From contig NZ_KE383991.1 in assembly GCF_000423225.1 (NCBI RefSeq), forward strand, positions 1,436,217 to 1,500,216: 64,000 nt of DNA. Direction: 5' to 3'. Made by a program: the position numbers and the translations under genes. This DNA comes from Kaistia adipata DSM 17808. GTDB lineage: Bacteria > Pseudomonadota > Alphaproteobacteria > Rhizobiales > Kaistiaceae. Positions within the stretch are counted from its first letter, which is position 1; each line of letters starts with the position of its first letter. A model generated the notes under the pieces. That model was not told the DNA's origin. It did no database searches and saw nothing but the letters and a program-made list of their open reading frames with translations. Shown here piece by piece: positions 16,846-25,650 of this stretch.

Positions 16846-17856
16846 GTGCCCAAGAAGCCCGCTTCCATCCGCGACGTCGCCGAGCGCGCCGGCGTCTCGC
16901 CCGGCACCGTCTCGAACGTCCTGAATGGCAGCCGGCCGGTCAACGCGGCGCTGGCGGAGCGGGTGCGCGAAGCCGTCGAGGCGCTCGGCTACCAGGCAGA
17001 CCGCGCCGCCGCCCTGCTCAGGACCGGCAAGGCGCGGATCATCGCGGTTCTGGTGCCCGATCTCGACAACCCGTTCTTCACCTCGCTGGTCTCGGCGATC
17101 GAAGCCTGCCTGCGCGACCAGGGCTACGAGATCATCGTCGCCAGCTCCAACGGCTCGGACGCGACGGAGCAATCCCGCCTCGCCGCGATCCTCGCCTGGC
17201 GACCGGCCGGGCTGGTGGTCGTCCCCTGCTCGGATTCCTTTGCCCCCCGCGCGCTGATCGAGCGGGCCCGCGTTCCCTATGTCATCGCCGACCGCATCAC
17301 GCAGGATCCGACCGCCGACACGGTGTCGGTCGACAATTTCGACGCCGGCGCCATCGGCATGCGCCATCTCGTCGAGAACAGCCATCGCGCCATCCTGATC
17401 GCCGCCTCGGAGCTTCGCCTCGCCAACATGCGCGCGCGCTGCACGGGCGCCAACACGGTGCTCGACCAGCACGGCCTGCCGCCGGCGCCGGTGATCGAGG
17501 CCGGCGGCGACGCCGCCCTGGCCGCGACGCGGATCGGCGGCTGGCTCGATGCCCACCCGCACCCGACCGCCATCCTGGCGCTGACGAACTTCACCACGCT
17601 GGGCGCCCTCGCGGCGCTCGCCGAGCGCAACATCGCCATCCCGCACCAGATCTCGCTGATCGGCTTCGACGACTATGCCTGGATGCGGGCGCGGGCGACG
17701 CCGCTGACCGCGATCCGCCAGCCGGTGGAGGAGATCGGCGCGAAGATCTGGGAGCGCCTCAAGGCGCGGATCGAGGGCGAGGACAGCCGTCCCGTCCATG
17801 TCGCGCTGCGCTGCGAGCTGCATCAGCGCGCTTCGACGGCGCCCCCGGCAATCTAG
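16846..17856 (+). CDS. LacI family transcriptional regulator
   Basis: 336 residues. N-terminal HTH (SIRDVAERAGVSPGTVSNVLNG, about 7-28, with the hinge helix at about 50-60) and a periplasmic-binding-protein-like sensor domain. The start is GTG at 16846. With the epimerase gene downstream and the sugar ABC operon nearby it probably regulates sugar catabolism. A symmetric operator precedes it. GFDDYAWMRARATPLTAIRQP is the typical C-terminal region of the family. Confidence 0.92.
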   Translation: MPKKPASIRDVAERAGVSPGTVSNVLNGSRPVNAALAERVREAVEALGYQADRAAALLRTGKARIIAVLVPDLDNPFFTSLVSAIEACLRDQGYEIIVASSNGSDATEQSRLAAILAWRPAGLVVVPCSDSFAPRALIERARVPYVIADRITQDPTADTVSVDNFDAGAIGMRHLVENSHRAILIAASELRLANMRARCTGANTVLDQHGLPPAPVIEAGGDAALAATRIGGWLDAHPHPTAILALTNFTTLGALAALAERNIAIPHQISLIGFDDYAWMRARATPLTAIRQPVEEIGAKIWERLKARIEGEDSRPVHVALRCELHQRASTAPPAI

Positions 17857-17869
17857 GACAGGGTTCATC

Positions 17870-17884
17870 GGGGCCGACGGCCCC
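17870..17884 (+). other. Short GC-rich hairpin between lacI-type and epimerase genes
   Basis: Stem ggggcc/ggcccc (17870-17875, 17879-17884) with a gac loop, no T-run. It could slow transcription or stabilise the downstream transcript, but may be without function. Confidence 0.35.
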
Positions 17885-17913
17885 ATTGGATTGGAAACGA
17901 GGGAGGAATGACC

Positions 17914-18807
17914 ATGAAGAACAAGCTCGGCGTCCACGCGCAGGTCTGGGTCGGCGGCTGGAGCCATGGCGAGGCGGAGCGCGCCATCGCCAGCACCGCG
18001 TCGCTCGGCTACGACTACATCGAGGCTCCGGCCCTCGATCCGTCGCGGATCGACATCCCCTTCACGGTGAAGGCGCTGGAAAAGCACGGCATCGGCATCA
18101 CGACGTCGCTCGGCCTCGACGACAGCTGCGACATCTCCTCGGGCGACGCCGACAAGAAGGCGCGCGGCGAGGCGCAGCTGATGAAGGTGGTCTCGACGAC
18201 GCGCGACCTCGGCGGCACCCACATCACCGGCATCCTCTATTCCGGCTTCCAGAAATACTTTACGCCAGCCACGCCCGACGGCGTCGCCGGCGCCGTCGAG
18301 GTGCTGCGGCGGGTGGCGGAGGAAGCCGCCAAGAGCAACATCACGCTCGGCCTTGAGGTGGTGAACCGCTACGAGACAAACGTCATCAACACGGCCGCCC
18401 AGGGCGTCGAGCTCTGCAAGCGCGTCGGCATGCCGAACGTGAAGGTGCACCTCGACTGCTACCACATGAACATCGAGGAAGCCGACGCCGAGCGCGCCAT
18501 CATCGAGACCGGCGACTATCTCGGCTACTTCCACACCGGTGAATCGCACCGCGGCTATCTCGGCACCGGCTCGATCGACTTCACGAAGATCTTCCGCGGC
18601 CTGGTCAAGGCCAACTACCAAGGCCCGATCTGCTTCGAATCCTTCTCCTCCGCCGTCGCCGGCGAGCCGCTTTCCGGCATTCTCGGCATCTGGCGCAATC
18701 TCTGGACGGATTCGACCGATCTCTGCCGCCACGCCATGCAGTTCACGCAGGCGCAGATGAAGGCGGCCGAGGAAGCCCAGGCGATCCGCACCGGCGCCGA
18801 CTGGTAG
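17914..18807 (+). CDS. D-tagatose 3-epimerase-family sugar epimerase/isomerase
   Basis: 297-residue TIM-barrel protein of the xylose-isomerase-like superfamily. The metal and catalytic residues of D-psicose (allulose)/D-tagatose 3-epimerases are present in order: E148 (GLEVVNRYE), D181 (VHLDCYHMNIEE), H207 (YFHTGESHR), R213 and E242 (CFESF). Spacing matches the Agrobacterium enzyme exactly, offset by two. It should interconvert ketoses at C3. ATG 17914 has ggagg 7 bases upstream; the ATG at 17908 is too close. Context with LacI and a ribose-type ABC transporter suggests catabolism of a rare ketose or a related polyol. Confidence 0.85.
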   Translation: MKNKLGVHAQVWVGGWSHGEAERAIASTASLGYDYIEAPALDPSRIDIPFTVKALEKHGIGITTSLGLDDSCDISSGDADKKARGEAQLMKVVSTTRDLGGTHITGILYSGFQKYFTPATPDGVAGAVEVLRRVAEEAAKSNITLGLEVVNRYETNVINTAAQGVELCKRVGMPNVKVHLDCYHMNIEEADAERAIIETGDYLGYFHTGESHRGYLGTGSIDFTKIFRGLVKANYQGPICFESFSSAVAGEPLSGILGIWRNLWTDSTDLCRHAMQFTQAQMKAAEEAQAIRTGADW

Positions 18808-18844
18808 TCGGAACCGGCCCCGGACACGGCCCGATCCTTGCGAA

Positions 18845-18872
18845 CCGGCGCGGAGCTCAGCTTCCGCGCCGG
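18845..18872. terminator. Hairpin between convergent epimerase and GntR-type genes
   Basis: Perfect 10-bp stem ccggcgcgga (18845-18854) and tccgcgccgg (18863-18872), 8-base loop, located between two convergent stop codons. No T-tract is present. Confidence 0.5.
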
Positions 18873-18885
18873 CCTATCGAGGCGC

Positions 18886-19554
18886 CTAAGCGCCGGTCTC
18901 GAACATGGCGGTGATGTCATCGCGGAGCGTCACGAGATGCTGCCGCATCGCCCTGCCCGCTTCCGCCTCATCCATGCTGAAAATCGCGTCAACGATCTCG
19001 CGGTGTTCCCGGTTCGATTTGCCGATCAGGCCGGGATGATAGGTCACGCGGTGGCGATAGGCGTCCAGACGCTGCCGCAGGCTGGTCGTCTGAGCGATCA
19101 GGAATTCATTGTGGCTGGCGCGATAGATCGCGTCGTGCAGGCCGCCATTGGCGTCATAGAAGGCGCGTGGGTCGTCATTGTTGACGGGATCCTCGCAGCG
19201 CGCCTGCCAGTCCGCGATCCGCTGCCGGTCCTCCAGCGTGTGCCGCCGCGCCGCGAGGGCGGCGCAGGACGATTCGAGGATCGCCATCACCTCGAACATC
19301 TCGATCAGCGCCTTCAGCGACAAGGCTGCGACATAGGCGCCCTGATGCGGTCGAAGCTCGACCAGATTGGCCGAGGCGAGCGCCTGGAACGCCTCCCGCA
19401 CCGGCGTGCGGGACAGCCCGAACCGCGCCGCGATCTGCGTTTCGTCGAGCTTCTCGCCCGGGCGCAGCCGCCCCGTCAGGATCTCTTCCTCAAGCTGAAG
19501 GCGCAAGCTCTCCGCTCGCGTGCGGGAGGCAGGCAATGGAAGCGGAGACGTCAC
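18886..19554 (-). CDS. GntR family regulator, FadR (FCD) subfamily
   Basis: 222 residues. N-terminal winged HTH (about 12-75; ETQIAARFGLSRTPVREAFQAL) and an all-helical FCD ligand-binding domain (about 85-215) with the expected metal-site histidines (GGLHDAIYRASHN and NREHREIVDAI). Start is GTG at 19554. It is divergent from the 20,019-32,211 operon across 464 bases, so it most likely represses that operon and is relieved by a carboxylic-acid-type ligand, as known for FCD regulators. Confidence 0.9.
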   Translation of the reverse strand: MTSPLPLPASRTRAESLRLQLEEEILTGRLRPGEKLDETQIAARFGLSRTPVREAFQALASANLVELRPHQGAYVAALSLKALIEMFEVMAILESSCAALAARRHTLEDRQRIADWQARCEDPVNNDDPRAFYDANGGLHDAIYRASHNEFLIAQTTSLRQRLDAYRHRVTYHPGLIGKSNREHREIVDAIFSMDEAEAGRAMRQHLVTLRDDITAMFETGA

Positions 19555-20018
19555 GTGGATGAACCCGGGTTCGAGGGCGCGGCGAACCAGGAGAGCCTCG
19601 CGCTCCTTGGCCTGCCCGACGCGAAATCCGGCCCGAGGCGCCGGCGCTTGTCAAGATGCCGGGCCCGCGCCGCGGGCGTCCGGCGGCGCGGGTCCGATTG
19701 GCGTAATTGATACAGGGCTGAGCCGCGACCCGGCGGCGGATGGATCGGAAAGGCGAGGCTGAAACGGACGTCCATCGGCAATCTGGGCTTCTCAAAAAAC
19801 TGGTTGCGTCCATTCCATACAATGCTAACGTCATTGCATGCAATAATCCGATAAAGCATACAAAACGGATAATTTGCGGGGAACGGACAGACTTACGTCG
19901 TTGATTTGGTTTTGATTTCGTCGCCACGGGCGGCGATCTCCGCTGGTGCACGCCTGCACTCGACGACATCCAGGATCCATTCCTCGCGCACCATGTTCGA
20001 CGAAGGGTGGATCAGTTT
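19555..20018. promoter_or_regulatory. Divergent promoter region with palindrome attgcatgcaat
   Basis: 464 bases without a gene. A perfect 12-base palindrome, attgcatgcaat, at 19833-19844 lies in a locally AT-rich stretch (about 19795-19875) with nearby variants (catacaatgc at 19817, agcatacaaa at 19856). FCD-type GntR operators are usually short palindromes of this kind (tTGTATGCAA-like). I infer that the GntR product binds here. No credible ORF is visible. Confidence 0.5.
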
Positions 20019-20801
20019 ATGAAGCTTGAACTAGAGGGAAAGAGCGTCCTGATCACGGGCGCTTCCAAGGGCATCGGCCTGTCGACGGCGCGCGCCTTCG
20101 CCGCCGAAGGATGCTCGCTGCATCTGGCGGCGCGCTCGAAGCCTGAGCTGGAAGCCAACCGCGACAGCATCATGGGCGAGTTCGGCGTCGACGTTCAGGT
20201 CCATGCCGGCGATCTCTCGGACACGGCCGTCCTCGACAAGCTTGGCGCGGCCTGCGCCGATGTCGACATCCTCGTCAACAATGCGGGCGATATTCCCGCC
20301 GGCGACATCGTGTCGGTTTCGGACACCGCCTGGCGCAAGGGCTGGGACCTCAAGGTCCATGGCTACATCTATCTGACCCGCCTGCTCTATCCGCGCATGC
20401 AGGCCCGCGGCAGCGGCGTCATCGTCAACGACATCGGCAATTCCGGCGAGAACTGGGACGCCAACTACATCGCCGGCGCCTCCGGCAACGCCAGCCTGAT
20501 GGCGTTCACCCGCGCGCTGGGCGGCGTCAGCCTCGACCACGGCGTCCGTGTCGTCGGCGTCAATCCCGGCCCCGTCGCCACCGACCGCATGATCAAGATG
20601 ATGAAGCGCCGGGCAACCGACTGGTACGGCGACGACAGCCGCTGGGAAGAGCTGAACGACAAATATCCGGGCAAGCGCCCGGCGACGCCCGAGGAAGTGG
20701 CGGACCTGATCGTCTTCCTGTCCTCGGTCCGGGCCGGCTACATCACCGGCACCATCGTCACCATCGACGGCGGCATCGCCTCCCGTCGGTCGATCATCTG
20801 A
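20019..20801 (+). CDS. SDR-fold protein lacking the canonical YxxxK
   Basis: 260 residues. The nucleotide-binding TGASKGIG motif (13-20) and NNAG (87-90) are intact. In the active-site region, aligned on the following SLMAFTRALGG helix, the usual Tyr-x-x-x-Lys positions are Gly153 and Asn157. The nearest tyrosine, Y150, has no lysine four residues on. A subgroup of SDR proteins (PRK06125-like) shares this NYxxGxxGNAxLMAFTRAL pattern, so the change looks lineage-specific and not a decay event. ATG 20019 is used; a GTG at 20007 is in frame. First gene of the catabolic operon; C-terminus keeps the NPGPVATDR segment. Confidence 0.8.
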   Translation: MKLELEGKSVLITGASKGIGLSTARAFAAEGCSLHLAARSKPELEANRDSIMGEFGVDVQVHAGDLSDTAVLDKLGAACADVDILVNNAGDIPAGDIVSVSDTAWRKGWDLKVHGYIYLTRLLYPRMQARGSGVIVNDIGNSGENWDANYIAGASGNASLMAFTRALGGVSLDHGVRVVGVNPGPVATDRMIKMMKRRATDWYGDDSRWEELNDKYPGKRPATPEEVADLIVFLSSVRAGYITGTIVTIDGGIASRRSII

Positions 20802-20830
20802 CCGCGCCGGATCACAGGAGGCCATTCCCC

Positions 20831-21964
20831 ATGCAGCCCTTCGAACGGCGCAACGAGCACTTCGATCGCCTGGTCGCCAATCCCGATCTCCGGTGGATGG
20901 GCCAGAACACCAACCACTATCCCGCCCATCCGGATGTGCGCCGGGCGATGGTCGACTGCATCGAGAACGACCAGTTCCACGCCTATGCGCCGCCGGCCGG
21001 CCTCGAGGAACTGCGCCAGCTGATCCTCGACGATCTCGGCCTTGAGGGCCTGTCGCCGATCGTCACGGATGGCGCGGTCTCGGGCCTCTACCACCTGGTC
21101 AGGACGCTCTGCGGCCCCGGTGACGAATTCGTCACCACCGACCCGACCTGGGCCTGGCCGATGGCCTTCGCCAGGGCCGCCGGCGCCGACGTCATCCAGA
21201 TCCCGATCTATGGCGAGGAGCATGGCTACCGGCTGGCGCCGGAACGGCTGCGCGCCGCCGTGACCGAGCGGACCAAGGTCATCTACATCGTCGATCCCAA
21301 CAATCCGCTCGGCACCTGCTGCACGGCGGAGGAGATCGAGGCGATCGCGGCGATCGCCCGCGAGGCCGGCGCCTATCTGATCCACGACAGCACCTATCGC
21401 GACTTCGCCTATGAGCATCATCTCGCGGCCAAGCACTATCCCGAGCGCACCATCACCGTGTGGAGCTTCTCGAAATGGCTGGGCTTCGCCGGCCTGCGCG
21501 TCGGCGCGCTGATTGCGCATCCGGAAGTCGCGGCGAAGCTCGCGGCAGCGCCTCCGAACAATCTCGGCTCCAGCATCCTGGCCCAGCGCGGCGCCATCGC
21601 CGGGCTCAAGGTGAAGAAGGAGTGGTTCGCCAACGTGCTCGCCTCGCAGCGCCGCAACCAGCAGCGCGTCAAGGAAGCCGCCGAGGCGATCCCCGGCCTG
21701 CACGTGCCGGTCTATCCCTCGAACGGCAACTTCCTGATCATCGAATGCGACAAGGCCGGCATCCGGCCGGAGGCGATCGTCGCGGCGCTCGACCGTCACA
21801 ACATCCAGATCCGCCACGGCAGCTACCACACCAAGGCGTTCGGCGACCGGTTCGTGAAGGTCAGCGTCACCGTGCCGGAAGAATGGGTCGACGAATTCTG
21901 CCAGTTCCTGCCGCAGGCCGTCGAAGAGGCGCGCGGCATGAACATGCCGATCGAGCTGTTCTGA
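20831..21964 (+). CDS. PLP-dependent aminotransferase, class I/II
   Basis: 377 residues of the fold-type I aspartate aminotransferase superfamily. The PLP-binding lysine is K215 in SFSKWLGFAGLRVG. VDPNNPLGTCC (154-164) and HDSTYRDFAYEH supply the cofactor-binding Asn, Asp and Tyr positions. An aggagg-type ribosome binding site precedes ATG 20831. It likely moves an amino group to or from an intermediate of the operon's pathway, or acts as a lyase of the same fold. The substrate cannot be read from the sequence. Confidence 0.85.
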   Translation: MQPFERRNEHFDRLVANPDLRWMGQNTNHYPAHPDVRRAMVDCIENDQFHAYAPPAGLEELRQLILDDLGLEGLSPIVTDGAVSGLYHLVRTLCGPGDEFVTTDPTWAWPMAFARAAGADVIQIPIYGEEHGYRLAPERLRAAVTERTKVIYIVDPNNPLGTCCTAEEIEAIAAIAREAGAYLIHDSTYRDFAYEHHLAAKHYPERTITVWSFSKWLGFAGLRVGALIAHPEVAAKLAAAPPNNLGSSILAQRGAIAGLKVKKEWFANVLASQRRNQQRVKEAAEAIPGLHVPVYPSNGNFLIIECDKAGIRPEAIVAALDRHNIQIRHGSYHTKAFGDRFVKVSVTVPEEWVDEFCQFLPQAVEEARGMNMPIELF

Positions 21965-21977
21965 GCGGAGCCGGACC

Positions 21978-22859
21978 ATGCCCTTCATCACCGCCAGCGA
22001 CGGCGTCCAGCTGCATGCGGAAGAGGCCGGCAGCGGCACGCCGCTGATCTTCGTCCACGAGTTCGGCGGCGATCACCGCAGCTGGGAACCGCAAATGCGG
22101 TTCTTCGCCCGGCGCCATCGCTGCATCACCTTCGCCGCGCGCGGCTATCCGCCGTCCGATGTGCCGACGGATCTGGAATCGTACTCGCAGGCCCGCGCCG
22201 CGCAGGACATCGCCGACGTCCTGACCGGTCTCGGCATCGACAAGGCCCATGTCGTCGGCCTTTCCATGGGGGGCTTCGCCGCGCTGCATTTCGGTCTCGA
22301 CCATGGCGCCCGCGCCCTGTCGGTCACGGCCGCCGGCACCGGCTATGGCGCGGAGCAGGAGCACGAGGCGTATTTCCGCGGCGTATCGGAGAATGTCGCG
22401 CAGAACTTCCTCTCGCAGGGCAGCCGCGCCTTCTCCGAGATCTACGCCGCCGGCGCGTCGCGCGTGCAGTTCCAGAACAAGGACCCGCGCGGCTGGAGCG
22501 AGTTCCGCGACCGGCTTGGCGAGCACTCGGCAGAAGGCGCTGCCAACACGATGCGCGGCGTCCAGAGCCGCCGTCCCTCGCTCTACGCACTGGAAGAACG
22601 CTTCCGGCAGATGCAGGTCCCGACGCTGGTCATGGTCGGCGACGAGGATGATCACTGCCTGCAGCCCGGCATCTTCCTGAAGCGGACGATCCCGGCCTGC
22701 GGCCTGCTCGTCCTGCCCAAGTCTGGCCATACGCTGAACCTCGAGGAACCGGCCGCCTTCAACGCGGCGCTGGCCGAGTTTCTCGCCATGGTCGAGGCCG
22801 GCGCCTGGGCCCCGCGCGACGCGCGCGCCGATCCAACCCAGATCATGCGCACCAAATGA
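21978..22859 (+). CDS. Alpha/beta hydrolase
   Basis: 293 residues. Nucleophile elbow GLSMGG (Ser at about residue 96), oxyanion region HEFGGDHRSW, acid at about GDEDDH and catalytic His in KSGHTLNLEEP. This is the single-domain alpha/beta hydrolase fold of esterases, C-C hydrolases and amide-cleaving enzymes. It lies 13 bases after the aminotransferase and overlaps the M20 hydrolase gene by four bases, so it belongs to the same pathway. Confidence 0.87.
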   Translation: MPFITASDGVQLHAEEAGSGTPLIFVHEFGGDHRSWEPQMRFFARRHRCITFAARGYPPSDVPTDLESYSQARAAQDIADVLTGLGIDKAHVVGLSMGGFAALHFGLDHGARALSVTAAGTGYGAEQEHEAYFRGVSENVAQNFLSQGSRAFSEIYAAGASRVQFQNKDPRGWSEFRDRLGEHSAEGAANTMRGVQSRRPSLYALEERFRQMQVPTLVMVGDEDDHCLQPGIFLKRTIPACGLLVLPKSGHTLNLEEPAAFNAALAEFLAMVEAGAWAPRDARADPTQIMRTK

Positions 22860-24148
22860 CCGAGCTCGCCGCCCCCATCCAGCGTCTCGACGCGCATGTC
22901 AGCCGGGATCGCCTCTGGTCGCGCCACATGGCGCTCGCCCACCATGGCGCTTTCGGCGAGACCGGCGTCAACCGGCAGGCGCTGTCGGCCGAGGACATCG
23001 CGGCGCGCGCCGAGCTGGTGCGCTGGGGGCGCGAGATCGGGCTCGAGCCGGCGGTCGATCCGATCGCCAATTTGTTCCTGCGCCTGCCCGGCCGTGAGCC
23101 GGAACTGCCGCCGGTATTGATCGGATCGCATATCGACAGCCAGCCGACCGGCGGCCGTTTCGACGGCGCCTTCGGCGTGCTCGCCGCGCTGGAAGCGCTG
23201 GAGGCCATGGTCGAGGCCGGCATCCGGCCCCGTCGCTCGGTCGAGCTGGTGGCCTGGACCAACGAGGAAGGGTCCCGCTTCGCGCCGGGCATGATGGGCT
23301 CCGCCGCCTTTTCCGGAGCGCGAGCGCTCGCAGACATCGTCGCGCTGAAGGATCCGGACGGCGTTCGCGTGGCGGAGGCCCTTGACGCCGTCGCCGCTGC
23401 GGAAGCGGAGCTGCCGCGCCGCCCGCTCGGCTTCGCCGTCGCCGCCTATGTCGAGCCGCATATCGAGCAGGGTCCGATCCTGGAGGCGGCCGGCATCCCG
23501 ATCGGCATCGTCAGCGGCATCCAGGGCAAGCGGACCTTTCGCGTCGAGATCGACGGCGCCGAGGCGCATGCGGGCACCGCCCCGCACAGCGGCCGCCGCG
23601 ACGCGCTCATGACGGCCGTCGACACGCTGGCGGCGCTCCGGACGACGCTCCATGACGATGATGACGTCACCCGCTTCACGGTCGGCCGGTTCACCGTGTC
23701 GCCGAATGCGCCCTCCGTCGTTCCGGGCCGCGTCGTGTTCTCGATCGATCTCCGTCATCCGGACGCCGCGACGTTGCAACGGCTTGGCGACGCCGTGGCG
23801 CCGACCTGCCGCGCCGCGGCCGGGTCGTGTCAGGTCGGGGTGACGGAATTGCTGCACGACCAGCCGCTCGAGTTCTCCGCCGGCCTTCGCGCCGTGATGC
23901 GGACGCTCGCCGGCGAACTCGAACTGTCCCGGCAGGACATCGCCTCCGGGGCCGGACACGACGCGCGCCATCTCGCGCCGCTCTGCCCGGCCGGCATGAT
24001 CTTCATCCCCTGCCGGGGCGGCGTCAGCCACAACGAAGCCGAATATGCAGCCCCCGACGATCTCCATGCCGGCGCCAGGCTCCTGGCCGCGACCGCGCTC
24101 TGGTTCGCCGAGGCATCCGATGACGAATTGAAGGAGATGTGCCGGTGA
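22856..24148 (+). CDS. M20 hydantoinase/carbamoylase-family amidohydrolase
   Basis: 430 residues of the Zn-dependent N-carbamoyl-L-amino-acid hydrolase/allantoate amidohydrolase family. Motifs: GSHIDSQPTGGRFDGAFG (metal His and Asp), WTNEEGSRF (catalytic Glu and metal Glu), EPHIEQGPILE and the SGAGHDA segment near the C-terminus. These enzymes cleave a carbamoyl or ureido group to give ammonia, CO2 and an amine or amino acid. Operon context suggests an imported N-carbamoyl or similar amide intermediate. Start ATG overlaps the preceding stop. Confidence 0.88.
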   Translation: MTELAAPIQRLDAHVSRDRLWSRHMALAHHGAFGETGVNRQALSAEDIAARAELVRWGREIGLEPAVDPIANLFLRLPGREPELPPVLIGSHIDSQPTGGRFDGAFGVLAALEALEAMVEAGIRPRRSVELVAWTNEEGSRFAPGMMGSAAFSGARALADIVALKDPDGVRVAEALDAVAAAEAELPRRPLGFAVAAYVEPHIEQGPILEAAGIPIGIVSGIQGKRTFRVEIDGAEAHAGTAPHSGRRDALMTAVDTLAALRTTLHDDDDVTRFTVGRFTVSPNAPSVVPGRVVFSIDLRHPDAATLQRLGDAVAPTCRAAAGSCQVGVTELLHDQPLEFSAGLRAVMRTLAGELELSRQDIASGAGHDARHLAPLCPAGMIFIPCRGGVSHNEAEYAAPDDLHAGARLLAATALWFAEASDDELKEMCR

Positions 24149-25650
24149 CGACAGCCACGGACCCGCAGGTCCAGCACTACGACCTCCACTATGGCGGCGC
24201 CTGGCAAAAGCCGCTCGGCGGCAACCGCCTCGAGGTCCGCAGCCCGGCCAGCCGGACGCTGCTCGCCACCGTGCCGGATGCCGGCGATGCCGATGTCGCC
24301 GCCGCCGCCGCCGCGGCACAGGCCGGCTTCGAAACCTGGCGTGCGATCGATCCGTTCGAGCGCGCCCGCCACCTGCGCGCGCTCGGCGAGCTCATCCGCT
24401 CGCGCACTGGCGAACTGGCGGAACTCGAATCCGCCGTCACCGGCCGGCCGATCCGCGAGATGCGCGCCCAGATGGGCCGCATTCCGGAGTGGCTCGACTA
24501 TTTCGCCTCGATCGCGCTGGGCCTCGAAGGGGAATCGAACCAGGTCAAGGGCGGGCTCGTCACGCTCACCCATTACGAGCCGCTCGGCGTCTGCGCCCTG
24601 CTGACGCCGTGGAACCACCCGATCCTGATCCTGGTGAAGAAGTTCGCGGCGGCGCTGGCGGCCGGCAACACCTGCCTGGTCAAGCCGTCGGAACTGGCGC
24701 CGGTCTCGACGCTGCTCTTCGCCGAATGGTGCCGCGAGGCGGGTCTGCCGGCCGGCGTCATCAACGTCGTCACCGGCGGCGGCGCGACCGGAGCCCGCAT
24801 CTGCGCCGAGCCGCTGGTGCAGCGCATCGACTTGACCGGCGGCACGGCGACCGGCCGGCGAGTCGCCGCTGCCGCCGGCGAGCGCCTGGTGCCCTGCACG
24901 CTGGAGCTCGGCGGCAAGGCGCCGATCCTCGTCTTCGACGACGTCGACATCGATGAAGCGGCGGCGGGAGCCGCTTTCGCCGCCTTCGTCGCCTCGGGGC
25001 AGACCTGCGTATCGGCGACCCGCTTCATCGTCGCCGCGCCGATCTACGAGCGCTTCCTCGACGCCCTGAAACGCCGCGCCGAACGGCTTCTCGTCGGCGA
25101 TCCGGCCGATCCGCGCACCGACATGGGCCCTGTGATCTCTGCCGTATCGCGCGCCCGCGCCAACGAGCACATCGCGGCGGCGACGGCGGAAGGCGCCCGG
25201 CTCGTTTCCGGCGGAAGGCCCCCGGACCTGCCCGCGCTCTTCGCCGACGGCTTCTATGTCGCGCCGACGATCTTCGCCGACGTCCGGCCCGAGATGCGCC
25301 TGTTCCGCGAGGAGGTCTTCGGTCCCGTCGTGGCGGTGACCCCGTTCCAGGACGAGGCCGAGGCGCTGGCGCTCGCCAATGACAGCCCCTTCGCGCTCGG
25401 CGCCGCGATCTGGACGCGCGACGTCGCCCGCGCCCATCGCCTGGCCGGCAAGGTCAAGGCCGGCGTCGTCTGGATCAACGACCATCACAAGAACGATCCG
25501 CGCTCGATCTGGGGCGGACATGGCGAGAGCGGCTACGGCAAGGAAAACGGCTGGGACGCCCTCAAGAGCTATCTGCGCAAGCGGAGCGTCGTGGTCCGGA
25601 CCAATCCCGGTTTCGACGACTGGTTCGGTGGCGGGGCACGGTACGGATGA
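24145..25650 (+). CDS. Aldehyde dehydrogenase family protein
   Basis: 501 residues of the NAD(P)+-dependent aldehyde dehydrogenase superfamily. The N145-type motif PWNHPILI, catalytic Glu in LELGGKAPILVFDD and catalytic Cys in GQTCVSATRF are intact. GTG 24145 is chosen because aaggag lies 8 bases upstream and it overlaps the previous stop (GTGA); GTG 24139 is also in frame. It would oxidise an aldehyde produced by the upstream aminotransferase or hydrolase steps to a carboxylate. Confidence 0.9.
   Translation: MTTATDPQVQHYDLHYGGAWQKPLGGNRLEVRSPASRTLLATVPDAGDADVAAAAAAAQAGFETWRAIDPFERARHLRALGELIRSRTGELAELESAVTGRPIREMRAQMGRIPEWLDYFASIALGLEGESNQVKGGLVTLTHYEPLGVCALLTPWNHPILILVKKFAAALAAGNTCLVKPSELAPVSTLLFAEWCREAGLPAGVINVVTGGGATGARICAEPLVQRIDLTGGTATGRRVAAAAGERLVPCTLELGGKAPILVFDDVDIDEAAAGAAFAAFVASGQTCVSATRFIVAAPIYERFLDALKRRAERLLVGDPADPRTDMGPVISAVSRARANEHIAAATAEGARLVSGGRPPDLPALFADGFYVAPTIFADVRPEMRLFREEVFGPVVAVTPFQDEAEALALANDSPFALGAAIWTRDVARAHRLAGKVKAGVVWINDHHKNDPRSIWGGHGESGYGKENGWDALKSYLRKRSVVVRTNPGFDDWFGGGARYG

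Noticed and set aside
20007..20018. GTG 20007 as start of the SDR-like gene
   Set aside because: It adds four residues before MKLELEGKSVLITG. The ATG at 20019 gives the usual SDR N-terminus and spacing from the aggg sequence, although neither is decisive.
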